From: Paracyclopina nana
Taxonomy: Eukaryota; Arthropoda; Copepoda; Cyclopoida; Cyclopettidae
Direction: 5' to 3'
Length of the DNA: 64,000 bases
Assembly (NCBI GenBank): GCA_019096065.1
Contig: JAGUCH010000008.1
Location: 2,547,001-2,611,000 of the forward strand
Position numbers and translations under genes: made by a program
In this document: piece by piece, positions 46,084 to 59,269 of the stretch
Numbering within the stretch: the stretch's first letter is position 1
How the letters are laid out: every line of letters starts with the position of its first letter
Notes under the pieces: model-generated
Databases searched by the model: none
Told to the model about the DNA's origin: nothing
What the model saw: the letters and a program-made list of their open reading frames with translations, nothing else

Positions 46084-49071
46084 TCAAACAAATTGTTGCT
46101 GTGGGCTCAGGCCCGATTGTTTCAGGGCCACGCTGACCCAATCCGCATCAAAGGGATCATCCATCAATTGCATGCCGCCATTGGACACCTGCTTGGCGGT
46201 CCCTTCCTCGTTATTGTTCACGGTCGCGTCGGCCTCCATCACGAGGTCGAAAGGCGACTTGTTCCCGTTGGACTCGAACTTGGCTGGTTGATCCGGCACC
46301 AAGTCCCAAGGATTGTCGCCCTCCATGGGCGGGAACGACATCTTGAAAACGTCCAAGGAGGTTGGACCCTCCGATGATGACTCTTCTGACGCGGGCCTCA
46401 ATGGAGGCTGCTGCTGAGGCTCCAATTGAATTGGAGCGGGGCTTGGAGGGAGAAAAACCGCGTCATCGTCTTCTGGTACCGTCGTTAATTCAGCCTGGAG
46501 CGAAAAATTTTTTAGACTTCACGGATGCCTTCAAAATGTCACATTTCAATTGTTACCTTAGTAAAAAGTGATGTGTTGAAAGAAGTCGGTTGGCTAAAAA
46601 AGGCTTCGTTTTTGAACTGCTCGCAAAGCTCCCCAAATGGATCAGACTGGCTTTGTACTGCAACTTCTGAAAAGAAAAATGAATTGATAAGGAATGTCAC
46701 AATAAGCCATTGGAGGGACAAACTTTTTCGCTAGATGGCGCTTTTTGGGCAAGTATATTTGGAAAAACTGTCGCGCGAGAAACTTGTCACGTGATCACGA
46801 GCTGCAATTTGATTGGCTGATCAGTGGAGCTAGGCTAGAAAAGTTTGGTTTCAGAAAAGAAAAGCTTTGAAATTTGTCTGAGTTGCATATGGTTTTATGG
46901 CTTGAAAGGGTGCCATTTTATCCGTAGATTATGTCATATTAATAAAGTTTTAAGAATTAGGGCACCAAAAGCAAAAAAATAGCCCATTTGTGATCGCCTA
47001 TGTAGTGCAGCCATGTCAAATGTACTTGCTCAAGTTTCCTGGCTAGATGGCGCTGCGAATCTAGCAACTTAAAGCCTTTGTCTTATAGTGCGAAAGCACA
47101 GATCATCGCTTCTTTGTTTAATGAAACAATTTGAGCTACAACTTTGAAAGTTGGTTTTAGCTAGAAGTCATGAGGAAAATTACAGATGACCTTATAGAGC
47201 GTATTTTCTAGCAAGAATTTACATTATGAAAAGACTCAACAATGCTTTTTCAACGAGACATAATTTGTCAATAATCCTCAACTTGATCACGAACGTTCAA
47301 AGCTCATTTAAAGACGCATAAGCGATGCAGCATCAGGATTCTTGGTACGTAATTTATAGTAGGTATGGCTAAATATTTTTAATTAAGAGCCTGTTTGGCA
47401 CCAACATTTGTCTGACTTGTTTTTAATTTGAAGGACCTAGTATCTAGTTCCAGCCCAATAATGCAGTGCGCAGCGCAGATCGCAACAGAGATGTTGGCCA
47501 AGTTAAGGTGCATATTAGCTGATCTTTGAAGTCTGCTTACTGTTAATTGAGCCGAATTCCGTTGCATCGTTACTTTTCCTCTCCAAACTCGAGGGCAGTT
47601 CACACACTCGTAAAGAAAGCTGGCGCTTGAAGGGCGATGTTCGGGACTGCAAGCGACTGAATTCTCTGAACGAGGTTTGCCTCTGGATCATCAAATCGGT
47701 GGCTCGTGGCCGAGCTATGGCAAATGGGTTTTCTGAAGGATCTTCATGGCTAGGCTTTGGAGGTGGCTCCGAGGGTTTGATTCCCTGCGCAAAAAAAGGC
47801 ACAATGAGTATTGAGTTTCATAGCGAAATTTGAATGAAGCCTCACCTGCGGGTCAAATAGGCGTTCTGTAATTGTAGCTTGACGGAAACTTCCAATTCTG
47901 GTAAAACTGGAATTCGAATTATCGAAACTCATTGTGACTGCACATTCTTGATCGCGTTTCTGCTTCTTCTCTAAACATATGGCAAAGGCACATCCAACGG
48001 CGTGGCTTAGACGGTCACCCTGTGCGCAAACGAAAATTGCAGTTTAACCTTCAAAAGATGAGCATTTAATTACCGTCTCTTTAACAGCCATAAATCCATG
48101 GCACATCCATCTGCGGGTGGTACCATCCCGGCAAATGTATGAAAAACCCTTATCGTAGTTATGGTCAGGGGCGCAAAACGAGACTTTCTCGATGGTCTGG
48201 TCGACTAGTAGGCCCTTGGTATCATGGTCGACCACCCGCAATCCATCACCATTCACATAAAGAATGGCACGAACTGCTTTCTTCTTTGAGCTCTTGAGCT
48301 TTTTGAGTGCCTCTTCGCAAATTGTCATGCCCCGCGATTCGAAGACTTCGATGCATCCTAAATACTTGACGTCAAAGTTGCACGTTCCAGCCCGGACTGC
48401 GATCTCGTCCTGCTGAAATATTTTCGACTTGCTGCTCCCACCAGTGCGGTCCTTGACAAAGTCCCCAGTGCTGCCCTCATCTTTGTTCTTCTTCTTTCGA
48501 AAGCTGGCTCTCAGTGACTTCCTCAGGTTCTCCATGCCTCGCTTCGTGGGAGAGTTGTCGACAGCCTGAAAATTCACGTGACACAGGAAGAGTGAGATAA
48601 TACTGAGGCTTTCTGATACGCAAGGCCGTAAAAACATGATTGGCATGAAAAATGCAACGAAAGAGAAAAAAAATATGCCATGCTACGTACATCCTACGGG
48701 GTCCCTTTTGTTACCTTGAACGACGAGGCCAAGTTTGGGTTGCTGCTACTGCGAGTATGATTGCTGCTAGCGTACGAGGGTCTCCGGAGCGAAGATGCCT
48801 CATCACAAAGATTGCTAGGCCCACTGTCAACGACTTCAAGCGTTGTGCTGCCATCACTGTTATTCTGCGGCGGCGGCTGCTCCTGAGGTGGCCGGTGCTT
48901 CGAGTGCCTCTTGAGCTTCTTGGCTATGGACTTTCTGAAGGAAGTTTGCCTCTTGAAGCCGAGGTTTTTTAGGTGGTCATTCCGCTGCTTTTCACGCAGG
49001 TAGGCCTCCAGCGGCTCGTCCCTGGCTTCAGCCGCACCGTGACTCTTACTGCTGCCTTGGCTATTACCCAT
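46084..49071 (-). CDS. numb: Numb, endocytic adaptor and cell-fate determinant
   Basis: Exons: 49071-48715, 48565-48074, 48019-47846, 47784-47541, 46666-46557, 46494-46084 (1788 nt, 595 residues). The start MGNSQG fits N-myristoylation, as in Drosophila Numb. Exon 2 begins with the conserved basic [15 protein letters not shown] and then carries the phosphotyrosine-binding domain through [18 protein letters not shown]. Downstream are RQTSFR and FKRQLSLR, basic serine motifs like those phosphorylated by aPKC in Numb. Further on are ENPF (EH-domain binding) and two DPF motifs (alpha-adaptin binding) at SDPFGEL and DDPFDADW. The family antagonises Notch after asymmetric division. A possible 5' UTR intron runs from the donor after 49220 to an acceptor before 49115. 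The length is close to Drosophila Numb. The divergent neighbour is PDHB. Confidence 0.95.
46667..47540 (-). other. Large numb intron containing AGATGGCGC boxes
   Basis: This 874-bp intron separates the KRQLSLR exon from the DPF exon. It contains GCTAGATGGCGCT at about 46731 and 47041, the terminal sequence of the CCGCTAGATGG repeat family, as isolated remnants. Confidence 0.6.
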
Positions 49072-49826
49072 GGTAAAGCTAATTCGAACTCAAAATCAGC
49101 ACACGCAAAGGGGAACTAAAGCAAACGAAAAATAAGTAAAAAGGAACAATGCAACGAAATCGTAATGAGACGGACTAATGAATATTTCATGCGGTGCTCT
49201 GACACACGCAATGGCTTACCTGGTGAAAGAATGGAGGTGGTTTCAGTGCGTTTTGCAGGGCCTCAGTTGAGGTTGCCTCGACGACATGATCTTGGTCATA
49301 ACATCTACTACACCTGGGTGCTACAACCCAGAGGCACGAATGAGCTGGCTTGTTCAATTGCTGCTGCTGCTGCTACAATGATCTAGGGCTTGACTGGACT
49401 TAACTCACACACACGCACTCAAACTGTTTGTTCCTGCCCTCCTGGCTCGGCTCTCGCGCTCCTCCTCGCCGATCCGCTCTTCCACTGACAGCAGCTGAAT
49501 ACCTTAAAGCCACTCTAATTGTGTCTGTGGGCCATTAAAACCGAAAAATCTCTCAAGTCACACTTAGGGCGCGAAAGACGGCCATCTCAATCAGAATGAG
49601 CAAGCTAATTTGCTGCTGAGCAGACTGCTGAGCTGTGTTTACATTTTTTTCAAATTTCCCAGACTTTTTGTGTCCTCTGATTGGCGCAGCTGCTGCATCA
49701 CCTTCATTTTTATTGGCTTGAATAGTTCGTGAAAAGGGGGAGCGTTACGCAAAAAAGATAGGCTAGAAAACCACTAACGCTTTTTGCTTGAAGCGCCCTA
49801 CGGTTGTTTTGTTGTGCAGCAGAAAA
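49072..49826. other. Divergent promoter region numb / PDHB
   Basis: It contains the probable numb 5' UTR intron (49116-49219) and CpG-containing sequence between 49420 and 49580 that could serve both genes. The proximal PDHB 5' end around 49790-49826 has no upstream ATG in frame. Confidence 0.5.
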
Positions 49827-51198
49827 ATGGCGACCAAGATGGGACGAGGATTGTTTCTTGTGAGATCTTTGGGACGGCAATGCCGATCCTCGTTGTCAAC
49901 CTCGACCACGTTCAATGCCAAAAGCCTGACAGTCCGTGATGCGTTGAACTCTGCCATCGACGAAGAATTGGCGAGGGACGAAAGAGTTTTCGTGCTTGGA
50001 GAAGAGGTTGCTCAGTACGATGGCGCCTACAAGGTACTGCAATGTCTTCTTGACTCTTTCAAGTAAAATAGCGTTGGCATTTAGGTGACAAGAGGCTTGT
50101 GGAAAAAGTATGGAGATAAAAGAATCATGGACACTCCCATCACAGAAATGGGCTTTGCTGGCATTGCTGTCGGAGCTGCCATGAACGGTCTCAGGCCTAT
50201 CTGCGAGTTCATGACATTTAACTTCTCAATGCAAGCCATTGACCACGTACGTAATTAAGGACTTTCATCAACTTCCATCTCGTGTTATCATTTCTTTGTC
50301 CATTATTAGGTCATCAATTCTGCTGCCAAGACCTTCTACATGTCAGGAGGAACTGTCAACATTCCTATCGTGTTCAGGTATGGGTTGTTAAAAAGCTATA
50401 ATTTTTCCTTGAGATTCTAATTTATTTCAAAAGAGGGCCTAATGGTTGCGCTGCTGGTGTAGCTGCCCAGCATTCCCAATGCTTCGCTGCCTGGTACGGA
50501 CACTGTCCTGGATTGAAGGTCATCAGTCCCTATGACTCAGAGGATTGCAAGGGATTGCTTAAGGTAAAGAGCAATAGTATTTTATGCATGAAATTCAATA
50601 CCCTGTGATAATCGAATTTGCAGGCTGCCATCCGAGATCCTGACCCAGTTGTGTTTCTTGAAAATGAACTCTTGTATGGCCAGTCTTTTGACATCGATGA
50701 CTCCGTGCTCGATGAGGACTTTGTCCTCCCCTTTGGCAAAGCCAAAGTCATGAGGCAAGGCAAAGACATTACCCTGGTGTCTCACTCCATCGGCGTTGGT
50801 TTTTGCGTTGCTGCTGCCGAAATGCTCGCCAAGGAAGGCATCAGTTGTGAGATTATCAATCTGAGGTCCATCCGCCCTCTCGATATTGACACAGTCAACA
50901 AGTCAATAATGAAGACCAACCACCTGATCACTGTTGAAGGTACTCGCTTACCAACAACTGTAGCTATTTGCATTCGCATGTCTGTATTATTTTAGGTGGC
51001 TTCCCATTGTTTGGTGTTGGAGCTGAAGTTTGCGCTCAAGTGGTCGAAGGCCCTGCATTCCACTACCTCGATGCCCCTATCATCAGAGTAGCAGGAGCTG
51101 ATGTTCCCATGCCTTATGCCAAGAGCCTTGAAGTCAGGGCCACTCCTCAAGCAGATGATGTTGTTAGGGCTGTCAAGAAAGTGTTGAACCGAAAATAA
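49827..51198 (+). CDS. PDHB: Pyruvate dehydrogenase E1 component subunit beta, mitochondrial
   Basis: Exons: 49827-50033, 50085-50246, 50310-50377, 50434-50563, 50624-50939, 50996-51198 (1086 nt, 361 residues; human protein 359). The first 30 residues are Arg/Ser/Leu-rich without acidic residues, a mitochondrial presequence. The mature part opens [14 protein letters not shown] and keeps [35 protein letters not shown], the [12 protein letters not shown] segment, [16 protein letters not shown] and the C-terminal transketolase domain ([14 protein letters not shown]). Together with E1-alpha it makes the thiamine-diphosphate-dependent decarboxylase of the pyruvate dehydrogenase complex in the matrix. 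The ATG at 49827 (AAAAATGG context) is chosen; an upstream frame extension has no ATG. Its 3' end faces DIMT1. Confidence 0.97.
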
Positions 51199-51320
51199 CT
51201 TTGGTTGTGACCCACTGCAAATCTTACGTTTTGGCCAACTCAAATAGAAATGGTATTTATAGTGAAAGTTGGTTGGCCCCCGTAACTGAGGCAACAACAA
51301 CTAACTCGAAATGTGTTTAT

Positions 51321-52477
<1,157 letters not shown>

Positions 52478-54733
52478 ATGGAGCTAATGGCTACGCCGGA
52501 GGCCTCTACGTCGAAGGTGGGGAAAAAGGCCAAGAAGACGAAGACCTACCGCTTCGAGCTGAGCCTCGAGGTTGCGAAAAATGGCTACCCTGACTTCAAC
52601 TGGCTCGACTTGGTGGCCAATGAGGAGGAGGCAAGAGCGGAGGCCAAAAAGAGGGAAGCGCTCGACCCGTACGCCAGCGATGATGATGATCAGCTCAAGG
52701 CGTTAGCCAAGAAGTTTGAGGAGAAGTATGGCGGAGCTGGTGAGAAGATTCGCAAGAAGAAGAAGGCTCGCAAGCTCGATGATTATGCCGACCTAGGCTT
52801 CGGCTATGACTCCAATGACCCGTTCATTGACAACTCAGATGTACATGACGAAATTGTGCCCGAGAGCCTCACCACGGCTCATGGGGGCTTCTACATCAAT
52901 TGCGGCCCGCTTGAGTTCAAGGCAAGAGAGTCTGCTGATGAAGACTCAGACGTTGAAGCGGTCCTTGCAGAGGGTGAGAAGGCAGTAGCCAAAAAGCAAC
53001 GCAGTAAAAAGGAGATGGCTGCTGAGCCTAGCTCGGACAAAAAGCCTCCAAGGGCCCGTAAAGAAGGATCCAAGCCTTTGGGACGGCCAAAGAAGAGGAA
53101 CCCAGATGGGTCACTCATGCATCCACCACGGCAGAAGAAGAGGGTGGCCACTGAGGCCACAAGCAATGATGAGAAACAGTTGCTGGAACAGCAGCGGGAG
53201 GAAATGCTTCAGAAGCAATTGCTTCAACAAGTCCAAGAAATGCAGCGAAGACAAGAGGAGCTCCAGAAGCAAAAGGCTGAGAGTGAGAAGAAGAGAAAAG
53301 CAGCTGAACAGGAGCAGAAAAGGCTCAAGGAGACCCAACAGCAAGCAGAACTAGAACAGCAGCTAATCAGAATGTTTGAGCAGCAAAGAAAGCTTGAACA
53401 GGAGCAAATGCAGCAAAAAAGGCTCCAGCAGTTGGAACAACAACGCAAAAACGAGCAAGAGAAAAAGAGACTTCAGCAGTTGGAGCAACAAAGAAGGCTC
53501 CAGCAAAAGTTGGAGCTCCAGAAGAAGGCGGCTGAGAAAGAGCAGCAGCAGAAGAGACTTCAGCAGCAGCAACTTGAGCTCAAACGAAAGGCTGAACAGG
53601 AACAACTGCAACAAAAGCGGCTCCAGCAATTGGAGCTGCAAAAAAAGGCTGAACAGGAGCAACTGCAACAAAAACGGCTCCAGCAATTGGAGCTGCAAAA
53701 AAAGGCTGAGCAGGAGCAACTGCAGCAAAAACGACTACAGCAGTTGCAGTTAGAATTGCAAAAGAAGGCTGAGCAGGAGCAAAAGAAACATCAGCAGCTG
53801 GAGCAACAAAGGCGAGAACAGCTTGTTCTTCTTGAGCAGCAAAAGGCTGAACAGGAAAAAAAGCAGCAACAACTCAAATTCATTGAGCAGCAGCAGCGAC
53901 AGCAGCAGCAAAAGGTTGAGCTAGAAAAGAAGAGAAAAGCGCTTCAGCAACAGCAGGAAAAACAGCGACAATTTGAGGCTCAACAAAAAATGATGCTTCA
54001 ACAGCAGCAGGAGCAGAACAGGCAAGTTGAGCTGCAGAAAAAAATAGCGGAGCAGCAAATGCAACTGAAGCAACAAGAACACCAAAGGCTTCTGAAACAA
54101 CAGCAATTGGAGAAGCAACGGCTTGCGAAGCAGCAGCATATGGAGTCACCTAGGTTTACGTCGCCGCAGCATGATCAGCAGCAACGCACCTTGATTGTAC
54201 AGGCACATGGAGCAAGCAACAAATCTGGCCTGACCATCGAATCCCTCAAAATGAGCCCGCAAAGTCAGGCGCAGCAGTTGTTGCAGCAGCTCCAGCAGCC
54301 CTACCCATCAACCTCTTTAACCAATCTCAAGCAACCATCAACTGGTACTATGATAACTCCCGAGAATGCCTCGCAAATGCTAGCCAGCATGCAGCCTCAA
54401 CCTCCATCATCTTTGGGCCACTACCTGAAAACACCCAATTCCACTCCCCCCAAGCAGCAGCACCTTACACCCAATAGCAACTATTTTGAGCAAACCCAAA
54501 GTATTAGGCTGCCAACAGTGCCAGTGCCTTCCACTTCGGTTTTCTCATCGGGACTAGTGTCTCCTGTGATATCGTCCCATGCAGCTCCCACTTATGTGAA
54601 CACACCCACGGCCCAGTTGCCAACTTTTAGCATGTCATTCACACAGCCAAACCAGGCCTCCCCCACCACTACCGCATATGTCATCCCGAAGGACTCGTAT
54701 CAACACTTTTTTAACAACTCTGCACCAAAGTGA
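52478..54733 (+). CDS. Ubinuclein/yemanuclein, HIRA-complex histone chaperone subunit
   Basis: A single-exon frame of 751 residues starts at ATG 52478. Residues about 105-150 contain GFGYDSNDPFIDNSDVHDE and LTTAHGGFYINCGPLEF, the HPC2/ubinuclein (HRD) domain that binds HIRA and helps deposit histone H3.3. The N-terminal KTYRFELSL segment is also typical. Then come a basic AT-hook-like stretch (KPLGRPKKRN), a long Gln/Glu/Lys-rich coiled coil (about 235-570) and a Ser/Thr/Pro-rich tail. The coiled coil contains tandem 19-residue repeats. I do not see the ubinuclein middle domain, so this homologue may be divergent or shortened; Drosophila yemanuclein is longer. AATAAA at 54735-54740 lies 1 nt after the stop, and the gene converges on TMEM50A 24 bp away. 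Confidence 0.85.
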   Translation: MELMATPEASTSKVGKKAKKTKTYRFELSLEVAKNGYPDFNWLDLVANEEEARAEAKKREALDPYASDDDDQLKALAKKFEEKYGGAGEKIRKKKKARKLDDYADLGFGYDSNDPFIDNSDVHDEIVPESLTTAHGGFYINCGPLEFKARESADEDSDVEAVLAEGEKAVAKKQRSKKEMAAEPSSDKKPPRARKEGSKPLGRPKKRNPDGSLMHPPRQKKRVATEATSNDEKQLLEQQREEMLQKQLLQQVQEMQRRQEELQKQKAESEKKRKAAEQEQKRLKETQQQAELEQQLIRMFEQQRKLEQEQMQQKRLQQLEQQRKNEQEKKRLQQLEQQRRLQQKLELQKKAAEKEQQQKRLQQQQLELKRKAEQEQLQQKRLQQLELQKKAEQEQLQQKRLQQLELQKKAEQEQLQQKRLQQLQLELQKKAEQEQKKHQQLEQQRREQLVLLEQQKAEQEKKQQQLKFIEQQQRQQQQKVELEKKRKALQQQQEKQRQFEAQQKMMLQQQQEQNRQVELQKKIAEQQMQLKQQEHQRLLKQQQLEKQRLAKQQHMESPRFTSPQHDQQQRTLIVQAHGASNKSGLTIESLKMSPQSQAQQLLQQLQQPYPSTSLTNLKQPSTGTMITPENASQMLASMQPQPPSSLGHYLKTPNSTPPKQQHLTPNSNYFEQTQSIRLPTVPVPSTSVFSSGLVSPVISSHAAPTYVNTPTAQLPTFSMSFTQPNQASPTTTAYVIPKDSYQHFFNNSAPK
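53578..53770 (+). repeat. 57-bp coding minisatellite in ubinuclein
   Basis: About three and a half tandem copies encode KAEQEQLQQKRLQQLELQK. Units 2 and 3 are almost identical at the DNA level (TTGGAGCTGCAAAAAAAGGC recurs). Length is therefore likely to vary between alleles. Confidence 0.75.
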
Positions 54734-54757
54734 AAATAAATGAACATGTTTTATTTT

Positions 54758-55414
<657 letters not shown>

Positions 55415-55459
55415 CTTGCCCTGAATTTAACTCCGTCTTTCAGTTTACTCTGTCATTAC

Positions 55460-56018
55460 CAGAGTTATCAACGGATTTTTAGGCTTCCGACCACCTTTTT
55501 GGCCAAAAACGACCACTTTTGCGACCACCATTTTTCAGGCTATTTCGAAAACGACCACTTTTCCGACCACCTACACAAAAACGGCCAAAACTCACACAAT
55601 TTATGCATAAAATGTCCTTTTTTTATCTGCAAAGTCTTTTTGAGCAATGTTTGCTGTAAAAAATATGTCACTTAGGAAAATGTTTACAAGAAATCAGAAT
55701 TTTTATTTTGATGTCGCATCTCTGAGCAAAAAAGTAGCCTTACTCATGAGAAGCTGTTTCTCATCTAATTTCATATTTCTTTTGAGACCAATCTTATTTG
55801 CTAAGTTTATATATTTTAGATTACTTCCCAAAGGAAAAAATGTGCAATTTTAAATTGGAATTTTGGTCCTTTTTTGTCTAAAAGTGCCTATTTTTAGCTA
55901 GTTTTGGTCAGTTTCAAAAACGACCACTTTTCCGACCACCGACCACCAATTTTTTTTCCGACCAAAGTCAGTCAAAAACGACCACTTTGGTCGTTTCCGA
56001 CCACCGTTGATAACTCTG
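55460..56018. mobile_element. Non-autonomous hAT-type element, 559 bp
   Basis: The element begins CAGAGTTATCAACGG and ends with its exact inverse complement CCGTTGATAACTCTG. It is flanked by a perfect 8-bp duplication GTCATTAC (55452-55459 and 56019-56026). CAG-type termini and an 8-bp duplication are diagnostic of the hAT superfamily. The interior has clustered ACGACCACTTTT/CCGACCACC motifs and no transposase frame, so it depends on a transposase encoded elsewhere. Confidence 0.9.
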
Positions 56019-56026
56019 GTCATTAC

Positions 56027-56760
56027 AACAAAAACAGAGACGAGCCAACAATTGTAAGGCAAACAGCTGTCCTTTGATAGCTTTTAATTTACTTTTTGAA
56101 ACATTTACCGTCTTATAACTTCCAGATCTTTGCTTCAAATTTTAATAACAAGAAGCTTATAGAAAGCACCAGATTCAAATGCAAAAAACGACCTCACTTT
56201 CGCTTGGCATATCATGCTCGACCTCCAGCTGAGCACTCCACAATGACGTCATTTTGACCGGATGACCAGATATGGCTATTTTTCGCCAAATCAACCATTT
56301 TGACCTTTGTGTGGCAACGGAAAAGACTCAAGTGCTACAGCCATTTTGAACAGCCGAAAAGCATAAATATTTTACTAGATAAGCCCTCGAAAATCTCTGT
56401 ACTGTATAAGTCCGTCTTATTATCAAAAATGAGCTACCACAATTAGGCACCTTGAAATGTGGCTATTTTTCTGGAGAAATCTGGCTACAAGGCGCTCAAC
56501 AAAACTGGTCACCTTGAATTTTCATTCTCAGCTCTCTTTAAATCGCTCAGTGTTGTTTCAAATATTTTTGACTTTTCTTTATGTCTTGACATGATTGCAG
56601 CTTTCTTCTTAAGAAAAGCTTCACTTGGACTTCAATGATTGGTGGCAATTCAGCAATCCACAAAAAGGTCGCCTGCCAATCAGCATGACTTGCCCGCTTG
56701 GAATTTCGTGAAATTATTGATCAATGGGCGGCTTTCTCTCACATTTCAGCTATAAGCAAT
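56027..56760. other. Intergenic region upstream of HACD3
   Basis: No gene is visible. A 3' splice site-like TTTCTCTCACATTTCAG ends at 56749, eleven bases before the HACD3 start codon, so a non-coding first exon probably lies within this stretch. Confidence 0.5.
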
Positions 56761-57976
56761 ATGTCGCTGAAACCTTTTGTCTACTGGGCTCAAACAGAAA
56801 CTGACGTGTTTCTCAAGGTGGACGTGAAAAAAGTGGAAGAAAAGCCAAACGTGTGCATAGAAGAGGAAGAGATTGAGTTCACTGCCAAAGGAGTTGGATC
56901 CCAAGGTGACGGCCTGGTGCAAAAGTATCATTTTGTCATTGAGTTTTTCTTGCCCATCGACCCTTCCCGGTCTCAAATTGACGTTGTCGAGGACAAGGAG
57001 ATTCGAATTTGCCTGAAAAAGAAGGATGCCGATTGGTGGCCTCGACTTTTGTACGAGCAGCGAAAATTGGCGTGGCTGAAAATTGACTTTGACAAGTGGA
57101 GAACCCATGACATTGATGACACTGACGAAGAAGCTACCAGCCCTCTGCAAGATGGCATTTCTGCTGCGGATGCGTTGCGCCAAAAGTATCCTGAGGTGTT
57201 TAAGAAAATGCAGAAAGAAGAGCTTGGCTACATCAGCGAAGGCCGGAGAAAAATCTACTTGTTCTGCTACAATTTGTTCATGTTTTGCGGATTTGCATAC
57301 GCATTCAGTGTCATTAACATTCACTACGCAAGGGAAGGCGAGGAATTCATTCCGAAAACGTACAACTACGTTGGCAATGTTTTCAAGATGTTGCACCTTT
57401 TGATGGTCCTCGAGGTGCTCCATCCTATTTTTGGCTATACAAGGAGCTCGTTGAAGGAGGCGTTGATGCAAGTGGGAGGACGAAATTTCATTCTATTTGT
57501 CATGCTGGAGGCTGAGCCACGAATGCAGACTAAACCCGTTGTGTTCTACCTATTTTTCATCTATACGATCATCGAGCTTATTCGATATCCCTATTACATG
57601 CTGAGGACTTATGATATTGACCTTGGGTTTCTCACCTGGTGAGTTTTTATGCTTAAAATGGCACTGCCTGATTGATGCATTTTATTATTGTAGGATTCGC
57701 TATACTGCTTGGGTTCCGCTTTATCCAGCTGGATTCGTGTGCGAGGGAGTGATTATGCTCAGAAACATTCCATACTTTGAAGAGACTGGCAAGTTCAGTG
57801 TTTCCCTTCCCAATAGCTTGAATTTTGCCTTCCACTTTCCTAACCTTTTGCGAGGGTTCCTTCTCTTTGGATTTTTCCCTGTGCTCTACACTATGATGAA
57901 CTACATGTACCACCTTCGGTGCAAAAGGCTCAACATCAAGCAGCACAAGTTGAATCGTAGAAAAAAAGAAGATTAG
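56761..57976 (+). CDS. HACD3: Very-long-chain 3-hydroxyacyl-CoA dehydratase 3 (HACD3/PTPLAD1 type)
   Basis: Two exons, 56761-57638 and 57694-57976 (1161 nt, 386 residues; human HACD3 362). The N-terminal 110 residues are a CS/p23-like domain (KPFVYWAQTETDVFLKVDVK to WLKIDFDKW), which distinguishes HACD3 from HACD1, 2 and 4. The C-terminal PTPLA domain has several TM helices and keeps the catalytic pair in YPAGFVCE (Tyr303 and Glu310), preceded by the hallmark ELIRYPYY. The chain ends KKED, a di-lysine ER-retrieval signal. The enzyme removes water from 3-hydroxyacyl-CoA in the third step of very-long-chain fatty-acid elongation in the ER. ATG 56761 is chosen because the upstream frame has no ATG and is preceded by a splice acceptor. 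AATAAA lies at 58010. Confidence 0.96.
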
Positions 57977-58137
57977 CTTGATATAGCCTGACTCTTCTCT
58001 TTCTATGGTAATAAAGTCACCCTGAGATGAAGCCATACTCAAGTTCTCCGAGTCTAATATAACTTTCTATTTCATATGAAAATCTGACAACAAAAAAAGC
58101 ATTCATAAAAAATGATCGAGTCACACCATAGATTCAT

Positions 58138-59190
58138 TCACTTCTTCGACAAGACGTCTGAAAGGATATCTTTAGCTGCACCGCTTAACCTGTCTGGGAA
58201 CTGGATGTCAAACTTGACTACTAGATCGCCTTTTCTGCTTGGGTCTTTTGGGAATGGCAGGCCATAACCCTGCATCCTTTTCGTCGAGTTGGGCTTGATC
58301 ACTTCGTCCATTAGGTTAAGGCCGACTTTGCGCCCATCCAGGGTTGGTACTTCAACGACTGCTCCGCAGAGAGCGTCTCTCAATGTCATCTTATGTGTGT
58401 ACACTAGGTTGGAGCCATCCCTGGTGAACACAGGATGGGGCTTGTCACGGATCACAAAGGCAATGTCAGCTGGGATCTTGCCCGGAATGCGATCACCCTC
58501 TCTCGCGAAAGTGATCTTGGTACCCGATTTCCATCCTGGTTTCACGGTAACTGTGAGTACTTTTTCCTCTGCTCTGGAGGTTCCGTTTTCATCGTAGACC
58601 CTGCGAGATATCTTCATCTTCTTATCAACGCCCTTTGCAATGTCTTCAAGGCTGACTGGAATTTCTTTTTCTATGGTGGCATCTTGAACTCGGCCCTCTT
58701 TGGGACCTCTTCCGGACATGTCACTGCCATTGAAAGTATGGGACCTGAAGGGGCCTCCGCGGCCTCCACCGAAGCCCCCAAGGAGATCTTCGAGATCGAT
58801 GTCCATGCCTTCGACCCCACCAGAGCCAGCTCGCCCGTTCATGAACATTTCGAACGGATTGGAAGTTCCGAAGAATTGTGAAAAGGTTGCCCTTGGATCA
58901 CCATGATAGGTATAAGTGAAGCCATCAAAGTTTCCAGCATGTGATGTTCCGCCACCGTTGCCAGCTCCGCCCTTGAGCCCTTCCTCGCCGAATTGGTCGT
59001 AGATTTGCCTTTTCTTGGGGTCGCTCAACACGTCGTATGCTTCTCCGATCTCCTTGAACTTTTCCTCTGCTCCAGAGCTTTTGTTCTTGTCAGGATGATA
59101 CTTGAGTGCCATTTTACGGTAAGCTCGCTTGAGCTCATCGTCGCTGGATCCTCTCTTCACACCGAGAATAGCGTAGTAATCTTTGCCCAT
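58138..59190 (-). CDS. DnaJ/Hsp40 co-chaperone, DNAJB1/4/5 type
   Basis: An intronless frame of 350 residues, typical for the class (human DNAJB1 340). The J domain (1-70) has the HPD triad at residues 32-34, which stimulates Hsp70 ATPase. A Gly/Phe-rich linker follows ([29 protein letters not shown]). The C-terminal beta-sandwich domains start near [20 protein letters not shown], and a dimerisation tail ends SDVLSKK. No zinc-finger cysteine repeats are present, so it is class B. A heat-shock element 80-110 bp upstream of the ATG (59270-59299) indicates HSF control. It converges with HACD3 and diverges from the C2H2 gene. It is the counterpart of Drosophila DnaJ-1, inferred by domain layout. 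Confidence 0.95.
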   Translation of the reverse strand: MGKDYYAILGVKRGSSDDELKRAYRKMALKYHPDKNKSSGAEEKFKEIGEAYDVLSDPKKRQIYDQFGEEGLKGGAGNGGGTSHAGNFDGFTYTYHGDPRATFSQFFGTSNPFEMFMNGRAGSGGVEGMDIDLEDLLGGFGGGRGGPFRSHTFNGSDMSGRGPKEGRVQDATIEKEIPVSLEDIAKGVDKKMKISRRVYDENGTSRAEEKVLTVTVKPGWKSGTKITFAREGDRIPGKIPADIAFVIRDKPHPVFTRDGSNLVYTHKMTLRDALCGAVVEVPTLDGRKVGLNLMDEVIKPNSTKRMQGYGLPFPKDPSRKGDLVVKFDIQFPDRLSGAAKDILSDVLSKK

Positions 59191-59269
59191 TTTGCAATTG
59201 CCAAAGTAGAGCTTCTAAATCGACTGAAGTCTGAAAATGATTTCAGGCACTTCTTGACGTGCGCAAAGG

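Noticed and set aside
53363-53728. Leu-rich antisense frame in ubinuclein
   Set aside because: It is the mirror of the CAG/AAG-rich coding strand and has no independent support.
56698-56760. Upstream extension of HACD3
   Set aside because: The frame has no ATG there and contains a strong 3' splice site; the conserved protein starts at MSLKPFVYWAQ.
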